Source: Diplosphaera chodatii
Lineage: Eukaryota; Chlorophyta; Trebouxiophyceae; Prasiolales; Stichococcaceae
Direction: 5' to 3'
Assembly (NCBI GenBank): GCA_032358165.1
Contig: JAALGY010000033.1
Coordinates: forward strand, 1,116,001 to 1,180,000
DNA: 64,000 nucleotides
Each line of letters begins with the position of its first letter. Positions within the stretch are counted from its first letter, which is position 1. Shown piece by piece: positions 1 to 10,500 of this stretch. A program made the position numbers and the translations under genes. Under the pieces are notes generated by a model. That model worked only from the letters and a program-made list of their open reading frames with translations, was not told where the DNA came from and ran no database searches.

Positions 1-2130
1 GGACAGCGCAATGGAGTGCGCCGGCACGATGGCGGGCGGGCGCGGCGCCGCGGCCGGCGGCTGCTGCGGGGCGGCGGCGGCGGCGGGCGGCGGCTTGGAC
101 GACAGCGCGGCCAGCTGCGCGCGCACGGCCTGGGTGTCGGCGGCGGTGCGGCGGGCCGCCTGCCGCGACGCCAGCTGCGACGCCGCCAGCGCCGCCTCCA
201 GCTCCTGCACATGCGGTACACAGCACTATTGGGACGAAATTCGAGGTTGTGCAACACCCTGGTTGAACGCTGTGGCACCAGCAAGCGCCAGAGCATGGCA
301 ACTGTCAGTGTGTCCACCCCGGCGCTGTGGAGAAACAGCCGACAAGTGCCTGAACCTGCCAACAAGGCGGAGCATCGACAGGACGCAGCAACTGGTGCTC
401 TTAGTCAACCACGATGGCAGTTGCGATGTGCTGATAAGGATCGGGGGTCCGATCGGTACTGGTGACTACAACGGCAGTACGCATCCTTGTCAGCTTCGGG
501 GTTGTACTGCCGGGACTGACTCGCGAATTCGCTGCCAGCTGGGACACAGATACGATCAACACACATAGTTGAGGCAGCGTCACTCCCTTGCAACGGCTCC
601 GCAGCACTGCTGTATACCAAATGTATCGGCTGTTGGGTGAAGAGTCACAGTTTGCACCACCTCATATGCAGTGGCCCAAAAATCGCATCTGGGACCACCC
701 AAGATGCAAAGTGCATCATATCTGGCCAACCGCCACGTACAATCTGCCACCCAGCAGTCGGGCCCACGACTACATCCCCAACTCAGCCAGCCACGGCAGC
801 CAGCAAACTTCAGTAGAGTCAGCGCCGCAGATGGCAACGCCTGTCCTGCTGCTGCCAACGCTAGTGCCAACAGTGGACTGCCACCCCGCAAGCCCTGACC
901 GGAAAACGAACAGCGGCTGTGTGGCGTAGGGCCCGCCAGACGGGGGGGTGCGCACCTGGATGCGGCGCTCGCGCAGCTCGCAGTGGGCGCGCACGGCGCC
1001 TGACGCGATGCCGCGCACGATCTTGGCCAGGGTGGGCTTGCCGCCCTCCTCCCCGACGCCCTCCCCGCACCCCAGCAGCCCGCCCGCCAGCGCGCACTCC
1101 GCCGCCAGCCGCGCCTCGTCCTCCTGTGGTGCCAGCATCCCACAGCACATCAGCACCGTGGCCGACAGCACAGGCGCACGCAGCGCTGGCGGTTGTGGGG
1201 CATGACGATACATGGCCCAGGCAGCAGCTGACATGCGGAGATACATGCGGCTCGCGCACCTTGAGGAACAGGCGGCCGCAGAAGCGGCCCTTGTAGCCGC
1301 CGGCGCGGGGCTCCAGGGAGGCGGCGCGCTGCGCGGGCTTGGGGGCGCGGGCGGCGGCGCGGGCCTTGGAGCGGGGCGTCTCGGGGGGCGGCGTCGCCAG
1401 GTGGGGGGTGGCGGGGGGCGACCAGGGGGCGGCGCGCACCCCCGCCAGCGGGGGCGCCGAGATGGCCGGCAGCGCGGCCGGCGGCGGGGCGACCACGGGG
1501 TTGGGGGAGCCCGGGGCGGCGGCGGTGGCAGCAGTGGCCGCGGTGTCTGCCACAGCCGCGACCGACACAGTCTCGGAGGACGCCGACTCCGGCTGCGGCG
1601 CGGGCGGGGGCAGGGCGGCGGTCGCGGCAGGGGCGGCGGCCGGGCGGGGCGGCGACATGGAGGAGGCCGGCACCGCGGCGGCCGGCGGCAGCGCCTCGAT
1701 GCGCGGCGTCAGCGGCGCGGCCTCGGCGGCCAGCATGGCGGCCGCCAGCGGCGGGCAGCTGCTCGCCTTGTTCAGCGTCTCGCCGTCTGCACATGCGCGT
1801 GGACTTGAGATCAACCACACTTGGTCTGTTTCCTCACACGGCACTGTTCAGTGGTCACAATTTCTTATGCGGCACTGCCTGATTGCCTGGTTTGCATCAC
1901 ACATCCCACTGACCTGTGGTGTGCGACGACATGTCGGAGGACGCCTGCTCAGCGGGCTGCACCACTGGCGCGGTGGCGGCCCGGCGGGCGGGCAGCTTGA
2001 CGCGCTTGGCGGGGGGGCCGGCGGGCAGCATGCCCGCGCTGCCCGCCGGGAAGCGGGTGTGCAGCGCGCGCTTGAGCTGCGCGCGGCGGCTGGTGCCGGG
2101 GCGCGGGTTGCCCGCGGCCACCAAGTCCAT
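1..2130 (-). CDS. Ala/Pro-rich coiled-coil protein, 5' part only (3' end beyond window)
   Basis: Not recognised. From the ATG at 2130-2128, four exons (2130-1914, 1786-1260, 1123-956, 204 to the edge) join in one frame with GT-AG junctions and matching phases, giving 372 residues before the window ends. Exon 1 is basic (RRAQLKRALHTRFP). Exon 2 is a long Ala/Pro linker of low complexity that ends in a more ordered, Lys/Arg/Gly segment (GGYKGRFCGRLFLK). Exons 3-4 look helical and probably form a coiled coil (ELEAALAASQLASRQ) before returning to Ala/Pro. The basic N-terminus, disordered middle and coil would suit a nuclear or cytoskeletal scaffold, but that is only inference. Exon 4 is separated by an intron of about 750 nt, longer than usual here, so a missed exon is possible. 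No partner gene is close on the same strand. Confidence 0.55.
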
Positions 2131-4011
2131 CGTGGCTGCGCTGCCCAGGCGTTCCAGGAGTCACAGGCGGCGGGCTGCTGGCGGCAGGGGGCGGCGGGCG
2201 AGGAGGGTGCGGGACGCTGGATGATTGACTGCAGCACAGCACAGGCGCAGGGTCAGTGGGCAGGCGACGTCACGCTGCATCAAGAGAGGCAGACCATCCT
2301 GGCAGGCAGCAGCTGCTGCCCAGGCGCCAGCTCAAGGGCTCGCCAGCTTGCAGGAGACGCTACGGACGGCCGCGGGGCACGAAGGAATTGCGGGCGATCG
2401 CGGCACGAAGGCATGCAGGCTACCACACGCGCGGCCGTGCCGACGCGGTCTGTGGCGACAACCACCGCTAACGCAGCTACAGGCGGTGGGTGTAGTCACC
2501 CACACGCCGTCGTCTTTCGACCAGGCGTCGTAAACGTGTCCTTCCAGGTCGTCTTTGGGGACACAGCGTCAGGATGGGTCCAACGTGCGATGGCAGTGCC
2601 TGGGGAACGACCTCGGACACCCGGCACAACCGACTGGAAAGTGACTTGGATGGCGAGTCGGACTGCAGCTTCTCGGGCACTGAAGCCCCACAGCTCCGGA
2701 CAGGCAGCGGTCGGGGCCAAGATCATGACAAACAGCGCCTTGCGAGGCTGCTGGAGAGTGGGACAGGCGGTAAGACTGTGCCACCGCGGTGGGAGACGCC
2801 TGAACCCACCAACACAACGTAAAGGCCCAAACCACAGCCGCTCACGGCCCGCGACAGGCCAAGGGCGGCAGTCTCGATGCCCAGGAGCACGCACGAGGCC
2901 TTCGAGGGCAGAAAAGCCGGCCCCCAGCGGCCAGGCAGGCCGGCGCCCGTCGCCGGACGGGCACCTGTCCCGACACCCCACGCCCAAAGGCCTGCACGAC
3001 GTGGCGCGCCCGTAATGGCGTGGCCGCAGCGCCCTCGCAACCGACACAGCAGCCTGAGAGCCAACCGTGGAGCGACGGGAGCTGGCCGAACGCGCTCGAA
3101 CAGGTCGTTGACCTTTTCACTTCCCGAGCTCGCCTCCGCGCGGCCTGCCGCTCCTAACCATTGGCGGCGGCAGCCACACCCGTCAATACAGGGCTATAGG
3201 TCCACCGGGGGCCTGGGCAAGTGTCCAGGGCGGGTCCCGCGGGTCCCGGAGCGTCATGCTTACCCAGGCCACCCACTCCCAGGCAGCGCTTTGAACTGCC
3301 ACCGACCCGGGAAGGCCATCTGCTGACACAACGTCAGCAGCGCCACGCCAAAGGAACAGCCGATCGCCCTGATGTCGCATTCAGCTCAGTCCGACAGGGT
3401 CATTCCCCCGCGGAAGAAGGCTGCTGACGGCCTGTTGGAGCTGAACTATGGGGCGAAAGCCGGCACTCTTGGCAGCCCCAGCGACCGGCAACAGGCTCCG
3501 GTACATGCTCGCTAGCCTAGAGCTCACGAGCGTCGGCTATACGGCACCGGGCCCTGCAAGACTTGGGGAGGGGCCCGCCCAGTCTGACAGTTCGGAGGAC
3601 AGCAGCGCAGGGCTGGTTTCTGGCCTCACCTGGGGTGCGCCGCTCAGCTGGCCTGCCGGCAGACGGCGGGCATGGTCGCAGGCCGGAGCCACGCGCCCGC
3701 GACGGCGCGCGATGCTAACTGACCGCAAACCTCCGAAGCTCCGATACACAGGCCATCACGCGCAGATCCAGGGGCCGGAGCATCAGCCCATCACACGAGG
3801 AGGGTTACTGGTGTCAGACCCGTCAGTCCCATGTTTCAACGGCAGGTGTGCCGTGGTACAACCCACCAATTGTAGGTACAGGCATAGGGTCAGAGGCTCA
3901 CAGACACTGCTGAGACCGGGGCTCAATGCTGTTGATAAGAGTGCAAATAACCCGCCAAGGTCTGGTGAAATACATGCACTGACCCCATGTCGTGAGACGC
4001 CAAGCCCAGCT
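2131..4011. other. Gap with no recognisable gene
   Basis: Open frames on both strands are short and overlapping. None reads like an ordered protein, and none shows the exon/intron rhythm of the rest of the window. No terminal repeats, tRNA or transposase-like protein were seen. The stretch holds the upstream region of the Ala/Pro-rich gene and the downstream region of the carboxypeptidase gene. Confidence 0.5.
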
Positions 4012-6965
4012 TCAGACGCTGCTGCCAGCGGCAACACCTGAAGGGTCTCTGGCGCCATTCAAGTATTGGCTGTGCCGGTCCATCACCACCCGCACCACCC
4101 GCAGCGCTGACTGCGGCTGATCGATTGGGATCATGTGTCCTGCGATGATGATGACGCTGTGAATGATCTGCCAGCATGGCTTCACATTAGCACCACGCCA
4201 TCCGATGACACGGCAGTCTTGACCACCCTGCCCTCGCCAAGAGCTGGTGTGTACATGCCAGTCTGTGCAGGTGGGCAAGCAGCCATGATGCCAGTCATGC
4301 CCCAACCGCACCTGCAGACATGACGGTGACAAGCGCTAGTGGGCCGTGCTGCCGCACGAAACCTGCGGTCCGCTGCGTGTGCCGCTCATCCACGCCGCCC
4401 ACCTGCGATGGCATCCGCTGCTGCTGCTGCTGCTGCGACTGCTTCGACTGCTCTTTTTGCGGCTCTGTTGTTTTCTGACGCTGCACTGCTGCCGGCCGGT
4501 GCACAGCAACAGCTTCAGCATTTCGAGCATGTTCGCTAACATAGAATGGGCGCCGCTTGACAGCCTGAAAGGCCTTCATGCCTGGCCACCGGAGCTTGGC
4601 CAGCCATGCCTCGGCACCCAACGTGCAGCAGATCAGGTCCAGCTGGCCTTGGTATATGGTGACTGGGACGCCTGACATGAAACACGGCAGCATCTCAGGG
4701 CGAGGCCATGTGCAGTTCCTGGTGCAAATGTTGCAGGGACCATCAACCGCTGCTGAGTGTCGTATACCTTCGGCCAGCAAGTCGTCGACCGTGCTGATGA
4801 CGTCAACCATGAAGTCGCCGCGCAGGTGTTTGAAGACTTGACCCGCTTGGCTTCCCCATGTCACATGGTCTGCATGGCAACAGGCCATGGTGACCACGTA
4901 GGATCCACAACTATGAGTTGCTTCCTGTGAAACACCTTTCCACACCGTGCCAGCCAGCAGCTCGGGGGGTGCAGACTTGACACCTGGCACAACTGGCTGC
5001 AGGGCCGCCCGCGCCTGGTGGTTCATCCACTGGACCAGGCTGGGTGGGTGGTACCGGCCCAGGCGGCGCGCCGTCTTCACCGCCTCTTCCGTGCCTGCAG
5101 AAGCGTCGTGTTACGCTCCACCCTCCATCATTGCATGTGATTTTCCCTGCCTCGTTCCCACTTCTTTTCTAGGAACAACTGCAGGGTGCAACGGCTGCTG
5201 CTGCCCGACGCCGAGCGTGGTGCCATCAGGGGCGGATGCAACGCATCGCGCAGGTGCTCTTGCTGTTCCTGAGCACAGTGTCCGCAGCACGGGCGCTGTC
5301 TCCAGCTGCTGAACAGCACCAGCAGTGCGCATCAGCACAATCAGGAAGCGAGGAGCGCACCCCACAGCGCCTGCAGGCTGGCTGCCGCCTGTTCGTCGGG
5401 GATGTGGTGCAGCAGCACCTGGTACCAGTCCACATCGTCCGTCGCATTGCTGATCGTCTCCTGGCTGATCTCGTAGCAGCGGGTGGCCTCTTCGCCCTCG
5501 CCCTTGCGCAGCGCGGCCTGCAGCATGACCCACGGTGGACCACTGTGGCACCCTGTTCGCTGACATCGGTCAGGTAGCAACAGGCCTGGGCAACAGCATG
5601 AGTATGCCTGGAAGCAGATGCATTCTGTAGGCGGAGCGAGCACACCTCAGCATTAGCCGCAATGGCTACGGTGTTGCTCAGCGGCTGCCCGTCCAGCAAT
5701 GACATTGCGTTCAGGTAGGGGCCCCAAGCTGCCAGGAAGTCGGTTGGTGAGATCCAGGAGTCTCCCAAAGCCACGCCTCTGTGTGGTCGGAGAGTGGCTT
5801 GGTGACGGTAATACTGCCCTTATCCACATGGAGATAGAACTGACAGAAGAAGAACTGACAGGCACTTGATCCGGGTGGCTGATCAAGCTGAGCGCATGCC
5901 ACAGTTGTGCGCGCTGAGACGCACTGGAAGTTGATGTTCAGACGGCCTTTGCGCTGATCCCGGGCAATCGCCTTGGCGAAAACGGCGCCCATCTTACCGC
6001 CATATGACTCGCTGCATGTGAGACGTTGAACTGTTCAGTGGATTCCTGGTTGTTGCTGTGCGGTGGCAAACCCTGTCACACTTCAGGTGTGTCCGCACCA
6101 GAACAGGTACACCAGGGCGGTGTGGAACTCGAAGTGGTCCTTGCTCCACTCGTGCAGCAGGGTCATGAGGTCCTCTGCAATGCCCTCATCGTCAGATGCT
6201 GCAGCAGATGCATTTCATTAGAGTCAGTGTCCTGCGCCTGCAACAGTGCCATGCTCTGCCGTTTGCATGCCACATGACCATTGCACAGCTGCTCTACGTC
6301 GTCGCAGTCACGCAGGTGCCGCCTCTTACCAAATCTGCCGTGCTTCTCAACATACGACCAGCCCGTCCCCACAGGATTGTCAATGAAGAGCAAGTTGGCT
6401 TCCCTCGCCCAGCTGTGCTTGCGCCGCTCCCAACCGATCTTGTATGGGCCAATCTCCTGCCCATGCAACAGCCCAGACGCTGTGCGTCTTGTCCAACTTC
6501 AGTGCATAGGCTAGCAGGTCTTGCAATGGGTCTGGTCGGGCGTTACCATGAAGTTGCCGTAGCCGGCGCCAGAAGCCCCTGGTCCGCCTTGCAACCAGAT
6601 GATGAGCGGCTCCTCAAAGATGGACATGTGGTGACACCCCGTGCAGGGCTCCAACATCCTGCACGCGACAGCAGCCTGTTTGCAGGCTTTGCAGACGGGG
6701 AGGCAGCTCTGCTTCCGTGTCAGTGCTGCAGTGATGACGTACACGCTGTCGATCAGCAACTGGTAGGTCGACATGCGCACCAGAACATGTGCGCGCCAGG
6801 CCGCACTTCGACATATCCAAAGTCCGCCTTACTGGTCACGCGAGTGTGATCTGAACGGAGTTTGCCATGTGAGTTTGGCAACCCGGCAGCTGGTGCAGCA
6901 AGCGTGCTGCGGGGCACGCATGCCGCTGCCAGCGCTACCAGGCATGCAACATATGCACAACCCAT
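4012..6965 (-). CDS. Serine carboxypeptidase, SCPEP1/RISC-like (S10 family)
   Basis: Predicted secreted or vacuolar S10 carboxypeptidase that removes C-terminal residues. The ATG at 6965-6963 opens a signal peptide (MGCAYVACLVALAAA). The family landmarks follow in order: YVEVRPGAHMFW, the substrate loop WLQGGPGASGAGYGNF, FIDNPVGTGWSYVE, the nucleophile ESYGGK (Ser codon 6007-6005), LGDSWISPTDFLAAWGPYL, the Asp motif YQGQLDLI and the His motif AGHMIPIDQPQ (His codon 4137-4135). The triad is complete. The best 3' exons are 5094-4984, 4869-4768, 4671-4312 and 4139-4012 (TGA 4014-4012), and all join in phase. GDSWISP and the short spacing place it with SCPEP1/SCPL51-type enzymes rather than plant acyltransferase-type SCPLs. 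Oddities: a Gln-rich insert lies between the Asp and His motifs, the residue before the nucleophile motif is Cys, and the exon after HMFW (expected WLYY) was not found. Confidence 0.85.
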
Positions 6966-7576
6966 GGACAATCGCTCTTCACTTGGTCGATCGACTTGGC
7001 TAGACTGATGGTAATTTGCCGCAGGGGTCTGGCAGGTCGGATGCAGGAATCTCCTGCCTCGACTGCTTGCCACTGTGCACTGATGAGGGCACAACCCAAC
7101 CGGTGCGCAGTGGTAGGGTCCTCAGCATCGGCTGCTATACAAGCGTGGGATGAACCTTGGAGATTCCAAGCGAACAAGCCAAAGCAACCATGTGCGCGAC
7201 AGGCACAGTGACTGTGAAGCTGGGCACGCAGGGTGCTGAGAGCTGAGTGGATGTGGAGCTCAGCATGCATGACATGTGATCTGGGAGCCAGCAAACTGCC
7301 CAGGCGCTGCTGTGTACTCTGCTGATTTCGCACTTGCGTAATGACGGAAGTCTTGAATAGACGCAGGAAAACATCAGAGAGAGTGCTGACTGATGAGACA
7401 GAAAGCAAGGTTGTGATGCCTCTGCAGCTGTTGTCGACATGGTGCAGGCATACACCACACGGAGGGAGCGGGTGTGGAGGTGAGCACTGTCCACGCCTCT
7501 GATAAGCTTGCACGGTGTCGGAACACCGTGCGTGTGAACGAAAGCTGAGCACCCTCTGCTGGTGCTGCGCGTGCAG
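6966..7576. other. Intergenic region between divergent genes
   Basis: Lies between the carboxypeptidase start (-) and the first supported exon of gene A (+). It should hold both promoters and possibly a first exon of A. A weak candidate for that exon is the ATG at 7190, whose frame can be spliced in phase to the exon near 7579. No TATA-like element or other clear motif was seen. Confidence 0.35.
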
Positions 7577-10500
7577 AGGCATCCAGGACGTCCGGCACCC
7601 TGATGGCAGCGTCACCTTCCGCGCCGTGTACCAGCCTCAAGTTGGACCCGAGATTGGATGCCCAACAGAGACCGACGCTGAGGCTGCATATGGCAATGAT
7701 TATTGCCGCCGTGAACTGGTGCGTGACGACTTGCTTGGTTGGCAACAGCAAACGGTGGCAAAGTTGCGCACATGCGGCATTGCATCACACGCACTTCCAT
7801 ACAGTGTTGTATACAACGTGGTCCCACGCAGAGCCCTACGTTCACCGAGGATGAAGCCAATGTCCCGGGGCTGCCGGGCATCACAGATGCAGATGGGAAG
7901 CAACTGCTGCGGCCCATGCCAGCAGCAGAGCAAGCGGCGCGGCTGCTGTGGGTCCTTCTGAGCAGAAGCATATCCTTGCAAGACGCACGGGTGCGGATCA
8001 GCAGCATTGAAGCAGCGCTCGCACCCGAGGTGGGCCTGCTGCATTCACATGGTGTTGCAGACACTTCGCTTCCGGCCCGCTGCTGTATATCATGCAGCAT
8101 GCAGTGAAAATGGGCGCTTGACCCTTGTGCTGCCATCTAATCCAGATCCACAAGTGCAAGGAGGGCATCGGCAGTGGTGAGTGCTGCTCATTAGCATACC
8201 CACTGGTGCATCTGCATGCACTGCACTCGCATGGCTCACATATTTCGACCCTTTCTGCGTGCTTGAAACCACCATGCGCCACACTCGCAGAACCCCTCGG
8301 CGTGAAGCCCGCAGCACCAACACTGCAGTCGGCAGCTGCGCATCACGAGATGGCCGCACAGGGCGGCAAGACCGCAGCTGGAAAAGGCACCACAGCATCA
8401 GCATCAGCAAGCGACGCAGCTGACACGCAGCCTCCGGCAGCCTCTGCGCAGCAGCAGCAGCAGCCAGACAGCGAGGAGGCGGCTCCTGCAGAGGTCACCG
8501 TCCTCGAGACAGCAGCTGCTGAACTCGAGCCCGCAGGAGCCGACAGTCAGGCGTGCGAGGTGTGCGGCAGCACAGCCTTCGTCCAGGACAGCACCACGCA
8601 GCCGCTCGTGATGATGCTGTGCGAGTCGGAGGGCTGCTGCCACGGCCGGCACCTGGGCTGCTGCTCGCCGCCGCTGCTGGAGGTGCCCGAGGAGCCCTTC
8701 TTCTGCGCAGCCTGCAAGCCAGCGGCCCGGAAGCATGTGTGCATGGTGCGCCCCAGACGTGGACAAATTGGCAAAGAGGCACTTGTACATCATTGGTTTG
8801 GACTGCTGTCCGCACCCATGCTGCTCCGCCATCGCTCAGGCACAGGTCATTCGCACAGGTGTGTGGTGAACCTGGGACAAAGCGGTGCCCGCTCAAGATG
8901 TGCACCGGCCGCCGCTGCGGCGCCAACGCGCACATGGCCTGCCTGCCGGGCAAGGGCGTCAAGGGCAGCTGGCGCTGCGTGGAGTGCCTCGACCTGACAG
9001 CCAGGATGTGGGTGGCATGCAGCAAGAACTGTGGAAGTGTTCACAGATGCCCTCCGTCAACAATATGTCCGCAAATGTTGCAACACGCTCATTCTCTCGG
9101 TCCACGTTGCATAGACTGTGCTGCGGCATGTCGCAGCTCAGGTGTGTGCTGCATTTGCTGCTTGCAGGAGCGTGCGCAATGCGAGTTGCTCGCCACGCAA
9201 GCCCGTGATCACACGGCGGGTCAGCGGCTTGTCCGGCGGGCGTTCAGCGTCCGCCCTCGGAGCCGCCGGCTGCAGCGCTGAGGACGCCACCTCGCGACTG
9301 CGCCGCACGTCAGCTGACGGGCTGACGGCTGGTCACAGCCAGCCAGCTGCAGCAGCGCATCCAGCTCCAGTCAAGGAGCAGCCGAATGCCTCCCAGCAAA
9401 TGCGGATTGGGGCTGCTCCTGCACATGCAGATGCACATGCGGCTGCTGCAAGTGGCCACGGCAGTGACCACACAGCGGCAGCATCCGGTGTCCGGCGTGG
9501 CACAGCTGCTTCAGCTGAACCCCACTCCGACAGCAAGCAGCCAGCGCAGACAGCGTCAGCAGGTGCAGTGGACGACAGGCCGGGCAAGGGCCCAGGGCAG
9601 CCCTTCCGGCTGGCAGTCGGCAAGAGGCGGCAGGAAGACTCACTGCGGACATCAGACCAGCTGCGCCCGCCTGACAAACCAGCCGTTGCGCGCGAGCCGC
9701 CACAGCCGTCTGCAGTCCCGGCAGCAGACGCGCACCCGCCGTTCAAGCAGGCACAGCAGGTTCAGCCTGTGCACCATCATCCAGTCTCTGTGGCAGCAAG
9801 GCTACCGGCGGGGGTGTCTCAGCAACCCGTACAGCCATCTGAGACAGCAGGGCACAACACCCTCAGACGGGCGCCCGCCACTGCCAAGCCTGGAGAGCTG
9901 CGTGATCCAAACGAGGCGGCAGTGGAGCACGGCGAGCGGCCCAAGCCCAGGTGGCAGCAGCGGCGGGAGAAGCCACTGCAGCAGCAGGGCCCAGCAGCAG
10001 CCTTCCCTGCTGCCGGCAGCAAGCGTGCTGCGAGCGGCGATGTATCAGATGCAGAACGTGGAAAGCGTCAGCGAAGCCTGGCTGCCGACGAGAGGCCGCA
10101 CGATCCCTGGGCGAACCCAGAGCTGGACCCTGCATTGTCGGCGGCAGTCGCCGGCGTCATTGGGATCACTCCCACAGGGCCGACGCCGTTGCAGGGCCAG
10201 CCGGGATCCCCAGCCATGCAGGATGCGGAAGCACCCCGCGTCTGCTTGCCTCCACCCGGCCTGCGGCACTCAGCGTCCTTGCCTGCATCCAGTGCACTCT
10301 TTGATGCAGCGGAGGTGCAGCACCGGTTGAAGCAGATCCGCACCTCACTGCCGACCCGGGCTCCGGTGTTGGTCGGGCCCCAGCAGCAGGGACCGCCTGT
10401 CGCACTTGTGCCTCCGGCGCCGCCGCCGCTGCCGCAGCAGGAGCCTCCGGTGCCCCAGCAGCAGCTGCTGACGCCAGAGCCTCCCCTGCAAGTGTTGCAG

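Noticed and set aside
861..1844. Single long minus-strand frame of 327 codons
   Set aside because: It reads through two clear introns. The exon 1786-1260 is used, and the rest is in other frames.
1339..3015. 558-codon plus-strand open frame
   Set aside because: Gly/Ala/Arg-rich shadow of the minus-strand gene that runs into the gene-poor stretch. No ordered protein segment.
8551..8985. Gene A as an AIPP2/EDM2-like plant PHD protein
   Set aside because: The C-terminal landmarks of those families were not found downstream of the PHD pair.
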